Shown: one piece after another, positions 17,451 through 25,965 of the stretch
How the letters are laid out: each line of letters begins with the position of its first letter
How positions within the stretch are numbered: the first letter of the stretch is position 1
Source: CADEDV01 sp048498035
Lineage (GTDB): Bacteria > Bacteroidota > Bacteroidia > Chitinophagales > Chitinophagaceae
Assembly: GCA_048498035.1 (NCBI GenBank)
Contig: JBEHYT010000012.1
Coordinates: 1 to 64,000, forward strand
Length of the DNA stretch: 64,000 nt
Direction of reading: 5' to 3'
Made by a program: the position numbers and the translations under genes
The notes under the pieces: generated by a model
Databases searched by the model: none
What the model saw: only the letters and a program-made list of their open reading frames with translations
Told to the model about the DNA's origin: nothing

Positions 17451-19149
17451 TGGAAATTTTTACGTGCAGGGAAAAATCCACCTCTGTGTCATTGCCGGGT
17501 TTCTCAGACCGGCTAAAATCTTTTTCGGTGGAAGTGATGCCGTTTTGTGTTTTCATTTCGAGCGTTACGGTTGGTGATTTTTCAGGCATTCGCATGGTTC
17601 TTGTAAGAATAAATTCCGCTTTTTCAATGGGGTATTGAAATACGGCGCCATCCAGGTTATGCGGTTCTTCTTTAGCGCGTACCACCATTACCGTTCTATT
17701 GGCAAACGCTTCAGTAAAATCATTTCTTGCCGGCATCAGCCTGATCACCATTTTGCCCTCTACCAGTTGGGCCTGCAACGGGAAGTAAAAAGAACCTGGG
17801 GCTGCCATCCGCGCTACAGCGCCGAAGCCGGGGTCATTGTCTGCCGCAGTAAAGGGCAGCACCGGCGCTGCAATGCGTTGGTATTTGATCTCATCCCACT
17901 CGGAATGATCTTCCACAGCCCAAACGTCGTCGGTAAACTGCATATTGGTTACGTTGCCTTCCAGGTAACCGCTCATTTTTGGTGTGGAACTGCCGGCTTT
18001 ATCTTTTCTGCAAAAAACGGAAATACGCCCTTCGTAGGTAAGCTGGTATTCCAGCCATGTCTTTCCTTCATTCCGCATGGTTACGCCGTACACGCCCTTG
18101 ATGGGCCCTTTGTATTCAGTACAATATTTTTTAAACATTTCATCACTGATAAATTGCAACAGGTCGCCGGCTACGCCTGCGCGAAACGAATGGGTTTGCA
18201 ACTGATCCAAACCATCTGCCGCGGTAAGGCCTGCTTTCCCCGCCTGCTTAAATAGAAAATTATCAGTAGCATCAAATTGTTTGGGCGCAATGTTCTCTTC
18301 AATCTTGGGCCAGACTTTGTCAACAAAAATGGAGGTGCCGATCGCTACCAGTCCGCCGCTGGCCAAATTCATAGCTGTTGAAAAAGCAGCGCATCCTTCC
18401 GAAACATGATAGAGTTTACTGCACTCATCCACCACCGGTCCCTGGCTGCTTCCCAGGTCCTGCTGCACCTGCCGCAGCAGTGCACTGCTTTCATCCAGTT
18501 TGCTGGCCAGTTGTCCAAGAGAGGCCGCAGCAGCGCCACTTACTTCCGGGTGCTTATCGCAAAGTTGCTGAAGTGTCTTCACTGCACCCTCCATCTGTTT
18601 CCATTGTCCGTCGAATTGCTGGAGGTTCGCCTTTGTTTTTTCCAGCATTTGCTTTGTCTTTGCCACATCTTCTTCCGCTGCCAGCGTAGAAATGGTCTGC
18701 GCTGTAAAATTGGATAGCGCATCCATTGCTTGTTCACGGGCCTCGTCAAATGCATCCATTGTTTGTTGCACAGCAACCGGGGCCGCCACGGTGAAAGAAG
18801 CCGTTGCCGATTGCTTTCGATCGGCAGCGTAAGCGGTTACAGTGTATTCGCCAAGAGTCAATGGTTTATATTTTACAAAGTAATTTCCGGTTTCGTTATC
18901 GGCCCTGGCAGACAACTGGTCTGTTTTGCCTGCCGGTGTTACCACTTCCAGGAAAATAGTTCCGGGCGCGGCATCCAGGCTATTGCTGGTACCGGTAAAT
19001 TCAACTACACCACCGGGAAGATTTACAGAGGTATTTACCTGCAATGAAATCGGCAGACCGTCAGCACGCTGTTGGCAAAAAAGACGTCCCTGGGGTAATG
19101 CCAGGAAGATCAGTAAAGCTGCGAGGGTAGCATATTTCATGATGCGCAT
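17443..19149 (-). CDS. large exported protein with Ig-like and coiled-coil regions
   Basis: A 568-residue exported protein (signal peptide to about residue 26; ATG at 19149 or 19140). Residues 33-122 form an Ig/filamin-like beta domain (SLQVNTSVNLPGGVVEFTGT...LGEYTVTAYAADRKQSATAS). Residues 125-245 are helical, Gln/Lys/Glu-rich and probably coiled coil (KTKQMLEKTKANLQQFDGQW). A Gly/Ala-rich patch near 265-280 (MNLASGGLVAIGTSIFVDKV) could insert in a membrane. The C-terminal half is mixed beta with several Cys and matches no family I recognise. Its start overlaps the end of the HMA-like gene upstream by 13 bp and its stop overlaps the next start by 8 bp, so it belongs to a coupled operon. Confidence 0.75.
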   Translation of the reverse strand: MRIMKYATLAALLIFLALPQGRLFCQQRADGLPISLQVNTSVNLPGGVVEFTGTSNSLDAAPGTIFLEVVTPAGKTDQLSARADNETGNYFVKYKPLTLGEYTVTAYAADRKQSATASFTVAAPVAVQQTMDAFDEAREQAMDALSNFTAQTISTLAAEEDVAKTKQMLEKTKANLQQFDGQWKQMEGAVKTLQQLCDKHPEVSGAAAASLGQLASKLDESSALLRQVQQDLGSSQGPVVDECSKLYHVSEGCAAFSTAMNLASGGLVAIGTSIFVDKVWPKIEENIAPKQFDATDNFLFKQAGKAGLTAADGLDQLQTHSFRAGVAGDLLQFISDEMFKKYCTEYKGPIKGVYGVTMRNEGKTWLEYQLTYEGRISVFCRKDKAGSSTPKMSGYLEGNVTNMQFTDDVWAVEDHSEWDEIKYQRIAAPVLPFTAADNDPGFGAVARMAAPGSFYFPLQAQLVEGKMVIRLMPARNDFTEAFANRTVMVVRAKEEPHNLDGAVFQYPIEKAEFILTRTMRMPEKSPTVTLEMKTQNGITSTEKDFSRSEKPGNDTEVDFSLHVKISNE

Positions 19150-19619
19150 GGATTTATTTTGGCAGTTGCCTTTTTATGATTGGCATCAATTCCATTTTTT
19201 AACAACAGGGAAATCAATTCATCAACGGTTATTTCCTCTCCTGCCGTAATATAAATTTTGCCGGTATTGATATCGATACTTGCGCTGATGACGCCATCGG
19301 TATCCAGTAATATCTTTTCCATTTTAGTCTTGCCTGCGGCACAACGCAGCGAGGTATTGATGATCATTTCTCCACCGGTTGTTTGATTTTCAGCTGCATC
19401 AACTGGTGTAGAAACTTTGGTGTCGGAATTTTCTTTCTTTTGCTTTTTCTTTTTTCCCTTGATCACGTTGTCCAATCCTTCATCAATTTTCTGATCCAGC
19501 TTTTGGCTGGCTTTTGAACTTGCCGACTGCCCGGCGCGTTTCAAAATATCTTTTCCAAACTGGGCAGACGCGGTTGACATGATCGTACAACCCAGCAGGA
19601 ACAATAGTACCCTGGTCAT
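19137..19619 (-). CDS. exported HMA-like domain protein, single-Cys motif
   Basis: A 160-residue exported protein: signal peptide (VLLFLLGCTIMSTASAQ, cleavage near 19), a basic linker (KGKKKKQKKE, 54-63), then a C-terminal domain of about 70 residues. Its pattern is that of the heavy-metal-associated fold, a beta-alpha-beta-beta-alpha-beta ferredoxin-like domain: TSLRCAAGKTKMEKILLDTD, GVISASIDINTGKIYITAG, then a helix VDELISLLLKNGIDANHK. In normal HMA domains the first loop has C-x-x-C; here only the first Cys remains (C-A-A-G). A second Cys occurs in the terminal NPC. Metal transfer is therefore uncertain. It is paired with the related gene upstream. Confidence 0.75.
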   Translation of the reverse strand: MTRVLLFLLGCTIMSTASAQFGKDILKRAGQSASSKASQKLDQKIDEGLDNVIKGKKKKQKKENSDTKVSTPVDAAENQTTGGEMIINTSLRCAAGKTKMEKILLDTDGVISASIDINTGKIYITAGEEITVDELISLLLKNGIDANHKKATAKINPCAS

Positions 19620-19774
19620 TTTTCTTTATTTAAGGTGAACGTGGATATGATCAACAATAAAGGAACTGCCGTGAAAGGCTTCCATCCTTGCGCAAGCATG
19701 AATGCCCATCGTTTGCCCTTATAAACGTAACCACGACAGTTCCTTTTACTGTTGTCCTGTTTTGACACAGGAAA

Positions 19775-20476
19775 TCATTTTGTTTTTGGTATGCAGGGAT
19801 TGGCTGCACCGGTTTCAGCAGGTTTCCCGTTCGCGCTGAAGCCATTTTTTCGAATGGCAGCTATAATATCCCGGAATGGCGTTCCATCACTGCTGTAGGT
19901 GATTAACAGAACGCCCGTTTTGATATTGATGGATACGTTCGTAACGCCATCCATGTTTTTTAATGTTTCCTGTACATTCTTGCTGCCGGCGACGCAATGG
20001 ATATTGGTGCGTATGATGGTGACGCCGTCTTTGTTCTTTGTTTCAGCGCCAGGGTCATCATTGTCAATGGTTGGCTTAACCGGCATGGGGCGTTTCTTTT
20101 GCTGGAGATAGCATTCACCTATCATATCGTTGTCTGCGTACAGTTTAATCCAATAGGCATATTGATCTTTTCTGGCTGCATCATCCAGCACAAGGGTGTA
20201 GTTGTGCAGCGGCTCCTCAAAACTGTAGGGGTAGTCTGTGCCTTTTCGAACCGAAAGTTGCTCTGGTGTATAAACAGACAACAAAAGCCTGTTTACCGGA
20301 GCGGTAGACTGGAGGTCGATACTGTGCGCAGCGGCGTTGAAATGCGCGGAGAGTTCAACTCCGCTGGTATGTTCCGCGGCTTTGGAACAGAGTACACTGT
20401 AGGAACTGTCTTGCGCAAATAGCGATCCTGAAGCTGTGCACAGGATCGCAAGAAGAAGGGCTTTCATGCGGTGCAT
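19775..20476 (-). CDS. exported HMA-like domain protein with extra N-terminal domain
   Basis: A 233-residue exported protein: signal peptide to about residue 22 (ATG at 20476, or 20467 three codons later), a middle beta-type domain (about 25-130) of unknown family, a Pro/Asp-rich linker, then an HMA-like domain at about 150-220: TNIHCVAGSKNVQETLKNMD, GVTNVSINIKTGVLLITYSS, DIIAAIRKNGFSANGK. As in the downstream paralogue, the C-x-x-C metal site is reduced to one Cys (C-V-A-G) and the protein ends with NPC plus a few residues. The same two changes in both proteins suggest selection rather than decay. It starts 83 bp after the kinase gene. Confidence 0.75.
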   Translation of the reverse strand: MHRMKALLLAILCTASGSLFAQDSSYSVLCSKAAEHTSGVELSAHFNAAAHSIDLQSTAPVNRLLLSVYTPEQLSVRKGTDYPYSFEEPLHNYTLVLDDAARKDQYAYWIKLYADNDMIGECYLQQKKRPMPVKPTIDNDDPGAETKNKDGVTIIRTNIHCVAGSKNVQETLKNMDGVTNVSINIKTGVLLITYSSDGTPFRDIIAAIRKNGFSANGKPAETGAANPCIPKTK

Positions 20477-20559
20477 CTTTAGAAGGCTAAAGATACCTGC
20501 ACATGACCACTGCGCGGAGGCAAACCGCTCAACGGCGGCTTTAAATCGACGAAGGGAAT

Positions 20560-22668
20560 TCAGGCAACCGGAAGGTGCAGAATAGCGCGCGTGCGCTCAG
20601 TTGCGGTAGTGGCAAAATGTATGGCACCGCCGAGTTTTGCGGTCAGTTCAGCTACGAGTCTCAATCCAAGCCCGTCCAGGCTGCGTTCGGGTGAGGTTGT
20701 GGTAAGCAGGCTGATAAAATCTTCCTGGCTGAATTTTTTTCCTGCATTTTCAATGCTTATCTCAATGCCTTTTTCCAGGCGTATGCATTCCATGTTAACG
20801 TCAGCGCCTTCGGGCGAAGCTTTGATTGCATTTTGCAACAGGTTCCGGATGATTGTTTGTAAAAAATGCGGATCGGTCTCAACCTGCATATCAACTGGAA
20901 TAGTATTAATAAGGTTGATTTGTTTCGCGTCAGCGTTTAATTGCAATAACTGCACACAGGACTGGCTGATGTTTCGTACCAATACCGGTTGTATATCGAT
21001 GTTAAAACTGTTCATTTGCGTTTTGCTCCACAACAGCAGGTCTTCCATGGTTTCCAGCAGGGAACCGGTGGCAGCCTGTATCTTCTTACTCAGTTCATCG
21101 CGTTCGGTTGCGCTCAGCAGATCGGGATTTAATTGCTGCAATTTCAGGAACTGGTACACCTGGCTGATAGGTGAGCGAAGGTCATGGCTGATGATGCTGA
21201 ACAGGCGGGCCTTGGTGCTATTGGCTTCTTCCAGTTGTGCATTTAGCGAAGCCAGCTCTGTATTTTTTTGATTTAATGCATCCGCCGTTCTTTTTTTGTT
21301 TCGATAGATCAGGAAAAGCAGGAGTACAATTAACGCGGCCAGGCCGAGACCAGCCCAGAGCCAGGCCCGTTCCCGTTTTGCCAGTGAAAGCTGGATATTG
21401 TTTCGTTCAATTTGCTGCTGTTTTTCCCGGTTCTGAAAACGGGCTTCCGCTTCCGCAATACTTTTTTCAGATGCACGCCTGTAAAGGCTATCACGCAGCG
21501 GTGTAAATTTTTCATAATACGCATACGCTTCTTTCCATTGGCCGGTAGCTGCATAGGCTTTGGCCATTGTTTTTAACAGACCTGCATGCACTTCCAGGCT
21601 TGCACGGCGCGTCATGTCCTCGGATGCTTTTAATAATGGTAGGGCAGCGGCAAAATTCCCTTGTGCGGCGTACACTTTTCCTTTCATGTAATCCATCTGT
21701 GATTGCAGGTATTCATCGGCCCATTGCGGACCAGCTTCATCTGCCTTTTTGATAAATGACCAGGCGCTGTCTGTTTTATTTTCCCCAAGGTAATAATCAG
21801 CCAACGCCAGTTCCGCAGCAATGCGATCATTCCATTCCGGTGCGCCTGCATCCTCGCGCCGGGTTACCCGGCAAAGACTGTCGTAGTGCGCCAGCGCCTC
21901 CGGAAGTTGTTGAAGCTGCAGGTTGGCATCCATAAAATTTTTGTGGTAATAGGTTTGCGCGCCTACATATTTCCGAAGGTAGGGCCAGGATGGAGTAATG
22001 TACCCGATAGCCTTTTCCGGTTGTTTCAGATCCAGGAACGCTTTTGCAATATTGAGTAGTGTAATACCAACATCAGCACTGTCTGATCCCGTACCGGCAG
22101 CCAGCAATTCCTTTTGTATGCGGATGCTTTGCAGCAGGCAATCGATATTTTTTTGGTAATCGGCCCGCTCATTGTAATAATTTCCCAATGCGGCCAGTAT
22201 CTCATATTTCCCGTTCTTATTGGCCGTACTGTCGAGTATATGTTTTAATTCCGCTGCGGCATCATCTGCCTTCAATTCATTTCCGGCTGAATGATACAGG
22301 AAAAGCAGGCGCTGGTAAGCGATGCGGGCCCGCCGGGCCAAATGCGCATCCAGGGCATAGCGAAGTGATCGTTCATGATAAAATATGGCGCTGTCGCGAC
22401 GGGTGAGGCCTTCCATGGAAACGCCGAGGTGATAGTTGAAAAGGGCGAGATTAGCAGTGTCTGTTGCCGGTACTAACTGGCTGGCATAATTTGCCACCGT
22501 GCGTAATTCGGCATATTGCTCCAGGTCGGTGAGTGAATCACACACCGTTTTCAAACGTTTCAATTTTTCTTCGGTAGAAGAATAATTTGTCAGGTTGGAG
22601 GGAAGCCGTTGTGCATGTAGCGCAATCGTAAGAAATACCAACGCGAAAGGCAATACGGCTTTTTTCAT
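20560..22668 (-). CDS. TPR sensor histidine kinase
   Basis: A 702-residue membrane protein. After a signal peptide, about 390 residues of TPR-like helical repeats form a periplasmic sensor (for example YEILAALGNYYNERADYQKN). One membrane helix follows near 435-455 (LWAGLGLAALIVLLLFLIY), then a coiled coil and the kinase. The H-box FSIISHDLRSPISQVYQFL is intact. The N-box LLQNAIKASPEG is present, but the G1 box is poor (IENAGKKF instead of D-x-G-x-G); the G2 region reads DGLGLRLVAEL. It pairs with the LytTR regulator, whose stop codon lies one base before its ATG. Such pairs sense unknown envelope cues in Bacteroidota. Confidence 0.9.
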   Translation of the reverse strand: MKKAVLPFALVFLTIALHAQRLPSNLTNYSSTEEKLKRLKTVCDSLTDLEQYAELRTVANYASQLVPATDTANLALFNYHLGVSMEGLTRRDSAIFYHERSLRYALDAHLARRARIAYQRLLFLYHSAGNELKADDAAAELKHILDSTANKNGKYEILAALGNYYNERADYQKNIDCLLQSIRIQKELLAAGTGSDSADVGITLLNIAKAFLDLKQPEKAIGYITPSWPYLRKYVGAQTYYHKNFMDANLQLQQLPEALAHYDSLCRVTRREDAGAPEWNDRIAAELALADYYLGENKTDSAWSFIKKADEAGPQWADEYLQSQMDYMKGKVYAAQGNFAAALPLLKASEDMTRRASLEVHAGLLKTMAKAYAATGQWKEAYAYYEKFTPLRDSLYRRASEKSIAEAEARFQNREKQQQIERNNIQLSLAKRERAWLWAGLGLAALIVLLLFLIYRNKKRTADALNQKNTELASLNAQLEEANSTKARLFSIISHDLRSPISQVYQFLKLQQLNPDLLSATERDELSKKIQAATGSLLETMEDLLLWSKTQMNSFNIDIQPVLVRNISQSCVQLLQLNADAKQINLINTIPVDMQVETDPHFLQTIIRNLLQNAIKASPEGADVNMECIRLEKGIEISIENAGKKFSQEDFISLLTTTSPERSLDGLGLRLVAELTAKLGGAIHFATTATERTRAILHLPVA

Positions 22669-22669
22669 A

Positions 22670-23380
22670 TCAAAAGTTTAAGCGCGAGACAGCCGACCGG
22701 TAGGTTTTTCCAACCGGCACCGGTGTATCACCGCACAGGATCCGGTTGCCATCCACCCTGGTTATTTTGGCCATGCTTACGGCATAGCTTCTGTGCACCC
22801 GGAGAAAACGGCTGGCCGAAAGCCGGTTTAAAAATTCTGTAAGCGTAGACAGCGTGAGGTAGTTCCGGGCATTGGTCACAATTTTGGTATAATCCTGCAT
22901 GGCTTCCAGGTAAATGATCTCCCCCACAGGCAACTTTACCCGCGCATGTCCTTCCTTGATCAGTAATACATCCTGTTCTGCCAGGAATTCATAACTGCTT
23001 GCTTTCTGAAGTAATTGCCAATAGTCCGTGATCTTCGCAATGCACATTTCAAACCGGTCTGCAGTCAGCGGTTTTAGGATGAAGTCGAGCGCTGAAAGTT
23101 CAAAACCGTCCAATGCAAATTCCGGATGCGAAGTGATGAACACGGCCATGGGCACCTGTTTCCGAACCGTCCGCAGTATCTCCAGTCCATCGCCGCCCGG
23201 CAGTTCGATGTCGAGAAAAACGAGGTCGGGTTGTTGCTGGTTAATGGCCGCTAAACCCGCATCTATGTTGCCATACTGGCCCAGGGATTGGAGGTCTTCA
23301 TACCCACGCGCGTATTCCTGCAGGATGAGCAGGTCAACGGGGTTATCGTCGATGGCGATGTAGCGGATTGGGTTTGGCAT
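22670..23380 (-). CDS. LytTR-type DNA-binding response regulator
   Basis: A 236-residue two-component regulator. The receiver domain (about 5-120) has the acidic pocket in YIAIDDNP, the phospho-acceptor Asp in LVFLDIELPGGDG near residue 57 and the conserved Lys in LDFILKPL near 105. The C-terminal LytTR domain (about 137-236) shows KLPVGEIIYLEAMQDYTKIV and FLRVHRSYAVSMAKI, which bind promoter repeats. The ATG at 23380 is preferred to an upstream TTG. It is the first gene of the minus-strand block, so it may regulate the exported proteins behind it; that is inference from the order. Confidence 0.94.
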   Translation of the reverse strand: MPNPIRYIAIDDNPVDLLILQEYARGYEDLQSLGQYGNIDAGLAAINQQQPDLVFLDIELPGGDGLEILRTVRKQVPMAVFITSHPEFALDGFELSALDFILKPLTADRFEMCIAKITDYWQLLQKASSYEFLAEQDVLLIKEGHARVKLPVGEIIYLEAMQDYTKIVTNARNYLTLSTLTEFLNRLSASRFLRVHRSYAVSMAKITRVDGNRILCGDTPVPVGKTYRSAVSRLNF

Positions 23381-23400
23381 CAAAGGGCTGGTTGTCAGCC

Positions 23401-23408
23401 CAAATATA
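23401..23408 (-). promoter_or_regulatory. -7 promoter box of the LytTR/kinase block
   Basis: On the minus strand TATATTTG matches TAnnTTTG and lies about 20 bp before the regulator ATG. No TTTG at -33 is seen. It is the best candidate for driving the minus-strand block. Confidence 0.5.
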
Positions 23409-23594
23409 CAGTTTCAATACTTGTAACGCTGCCCGGTGGCCTCCAGGGCCATTCCGGGGCTCATGGCGGGCCGCCGAGGGCCATGCTGGCAGGAAGGAAG
23501 GGGTGCAGTTTTGCGCCGAAACTGGCAAAAAGGGACGCTATTCCAATGGATTATGCGCTTATTTCCCGAAATTTGCGGAACAATTTCTGACAGC

Positions 23595-24839
23595 ATGACC
23601 GAGATCAAAGTACCGACAGTAGGCGAATCAATAAGTGAAGTAACGCTTCTTAAATGGAATAAGAAAGACGGGGATTACGTAGAGCGTGATGAAGTGATTG
23701 CAGAACTGGAGAGTGAGAAAGCGACTTTTGAAGTGAATGCAGAAAAGGCGGGCGTTTTAAAAACGGCGGCCCAGGAGGGTGATACGCTGAAGATCGGGGA
23801 TCTGCTGGCGAGTATTGATGAGTCAGCGCCAAAACCTGAAAAAGCGCCTGCTGCAGAGAAAACGGCACCTGTGACTGATAAGAAAACAGAGCCGGTAAAA
23901 GAAACCTCCAAAACATCATCTACGGCACCGGTAACTGCTGTTTCAAATGACGTGAAGGCAACGCCGGTTGCATCTGCAATTCTTGCCGATAAAAAAATAG
24001 ATCCCCACACCGTTACGCCCAGCGGCCAACATGGAAAGATCCTTAAAGAAGATGTACTGGCGGCACTCGCTAACCCGGGAAAAAAGGCATTTGGCGGGGC
24101 AGAATTATATTCACGCAATGTGCGCACCGAAAAAATGAGCAACCTGCGCAAAACAATTTCGCGCAGGCTGGTGGAGGCAAAAAATACAACGGCGATGCTC
24201 ACTACCTTCAACGAGGTGGATATGGGCGCCATCATGGAAATCCGTACCAAATACAAAGATAAATTCAAGGAAGCGCATGGAGTAGGACTTGGCTTTATGA
24301 GCTTTTTTGCAAAAGCCTGCGCCGTAGCCCTTGCAGAATGGCCTTCTGTAAATGCATATATAGATGCTGATCAATTGGTGTATCATGATTATGCCGACAT
24401 CAGCATTGCTGTGAGTACACCCCGCGGGCTTACCGTGCCGGTGATCCGCAACGTGGAAAGCCTGTCGATGGCTGATATTGAGAAAAAAGTAATTGAACTG
24501 GCTGCAAAAGCACGCGATAGCAAATTAACAACAGAAGAACTCACCGGCGGTACATTCACCATTACCAACGGTGGTGTTTTTGGTTCACTGATGAGCACCC
24601 CGATCATCAACATTCCGCAAAGCGCTATCCTGGGCATGCACAAAATACAGGAGCGCCCGATGGTAGTGAATGGCCAGGTGGTAGTACGGCCCATGATGTA
24701 CCTGGCGCTCAGCTATGATCATCGTATTATCGATGGTCGTGAATCAGTAAGCTTCCTGGTACGGGTAAAAGAATTACTGGAAAACCCGGAGCAACTGCTC
24801 ATTGGAAAAGATCCCGTGAAGACACTGCTGGAGCTTTAG
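23595..24839 (+). CDS. sucB: dihydrolipoyllysine succinyltransferase (2-oxoglutarate dehydrogenase E2)
   Basis: A 414-residue E2 core of the 2-oxoglutarate dehydrogenase complex. It passes the succinyl group from E1 via lipoate to CoA. Domains: lipoyl domain at 1-76 with the lipoylated Lys in ELESEKATFEV near residue 43, a Pro/Ala/Lys/Thr linker, a peripheral subunit-binding domain around 122-160 (VASAILADKKIDPHTV... GKILKEDVLAAL), and the catalytic domain with ending SYDHRIIDGRESV near 375-388 (catalytic His and Asp). The ATG at 23595 gives the family N-terminus MTEIKVPTVGESISEV; a longer frame upstream is not part of the protein. Confidence 0.96.
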   Translation: MTEIKVPTVGESISEVTLLKWNKKDGDYVERDEVIAELESEKATFEVNAEKAGVLKTAAQEGDTLKIGDLLASIDESAPKPEKAPAAEKTAPVTDKKTEPVKETSKTSSTAPVTAVSNDVKATPVASAILADKKIDPHTVTPSGQHGKILKEDVLAALANPGKKAFGGAELYSRNVRTEKMSNLRKTISRRLVEAKNTTAMLTTFNEVDMGAIMEIRTKYKDKFKEAHGVGLGFMSFFAKACAVALAEWPSVNAYIDADQLVYHDYADISIAVSTPRGLTVPVIRNVESLSMADIEKKVIELAAKARDSKLTTEELTGGTFTITNGGVFGSLMSTPIINIPQSAILGMHKIQERPMVVNGQVVVRPMMYLALSYDHRIIDGRESVSFLVRVKELLENPEQLLIGKDPVKTLLEL

Positions 24840-25080
24840 GAATTTTTATTATCTTCCGGGTAACAAACCTGGTCCCATGAGAAAAAGCGTTGTGGCGCAT
24901 ACTACCACTAGTTCCGGCATTCGGATAAGCGCATTGAGCGGTACTGCTCATGTACAGAATTTCCCTGTTGCAAAATATTCCTCATTCGACACGGTTGGTA
25001 CCGCCCTGACTTAAGGCGGTCAGCAAAGCGGATGCAATTATATTGCAGATGCATTTTTTTGTTGGAAATAAAAATGAGCC

Positions 25081-25935
25081 ATGAAGCATTATATTTTTTT
25101 ACTCGCGATGATCGCAATGACAGGGTTGTACTCCTGTCAGAAGGAAGTTTCTTCGGAAGATAATCCTGGAAACGGTGATGGTGACAATCCTGCAGCAAGC
25201 CACCTGTTGGCAAAGATGGTAGCTACAAACCAGGGAACATCATTTGTGCGAACCGATACATTTCAATGGGACGGGAAAGGGAATTTGCTGAAAATAGTGC
25301 AAACAACAACAGATCCATTTGCGTATGACAGCATTGTAAATTTGTTTACTCATTTGCCAAACGGCGCTGTTTCAACGTTTACAACCAGCTCATTTTACTC
25401 CTCCGGTTTCTCGGGTTCATCAGTAACAAAATTTCACTACAACAGTGACAACAGCAAATTGATGTATGAAATAGGTGAAAGTTATACGTCTGCTTCAACG
25501 AGCCCGGTCTACCTGGACAGTTCAAGACTTTACTATGGGACTAACGGCAAATTGGACAGCCTGATACGATATAGTTTGGACCTTTCGAGTGGTGTTTATG
25601 TTAAACAGGCCAAAGTGGTATACGGCTTTGATGCGGCCGGAAACTTAGTGACCTATCAGGTGTATGCATTCTCACTTCCGGATGTATATACCTTAAACAG
25701 ACCCTATACGTTTGTGTACAATACTCATAAGTGCGCACTGGCGCTGCCCCTTGATTGGAATGTTGATACATTTGTTGAATATTCAATCGGATATTTTAAC
25801 GATCTGACTTCGATCAGTGACCCGGATACACCTATTGTTTACACCAACCAAACCTATAATTCAGACGACAGGCCCGTTGCTGCTACGCGCACCGATAATT
25901 ATGGGACAAATGAAATTCGCTATTTTTATAATTAA
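25081..25935 (+). CDS. lipoprotein with YD-repeat-like beta strands, copy 1
   Basis: A 284-residue lipoprotein with lipobox LYSC followed by QKEV, the common Bacteroidota outer-membrane lipoprotein start. After a Gly/Asn/Asp linker, the body is built of strands of the type FQWDGKGNLLKIVQ, KFHYNSDNSKLMYEI and VYGFDAAGNLVTYQVY. These resemble the YD/RHS-like repeats of DUF4595-type proteins. The function is unknown. It is paired with the paralogue starting 30 bp downstream. About 240 bp with no clear gene separate it from sucB; they contain a TGCAAT/ATTGCA hairpin followed by T-run at 25033-25060 that may be a weak terminator. Confidence 0.8.
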   Translation: MKHYIFLLAMIAMTGLYSCQKEVSSEDNPGNGDGDNPAASHLLAKMVATNQGTSFVRTDTFQWDGKGNLLKIVQTTTDPFAYDSIVNLFTHLPNGAVSTFTTSSFYSSGFSGSSVTKFHYNSDNSKLMYEIGESYTSASTSPVYLDSSRLYYGTNGKLDSLIRYSLDLSSGVYVKQAKVVYGFDAAGNLVTYQVYAFSLPDVYTLNRPYTFVYNTHKCALALPLDWNVDTFVEYSIGYFNDLTSISDPDTPIVYTNQTYNSDDRPVAATRTDNYGTNEIRYFYN

Positions 25936-25965
25936 TTCGACTCACTTTTGATAGATAAACAAACC

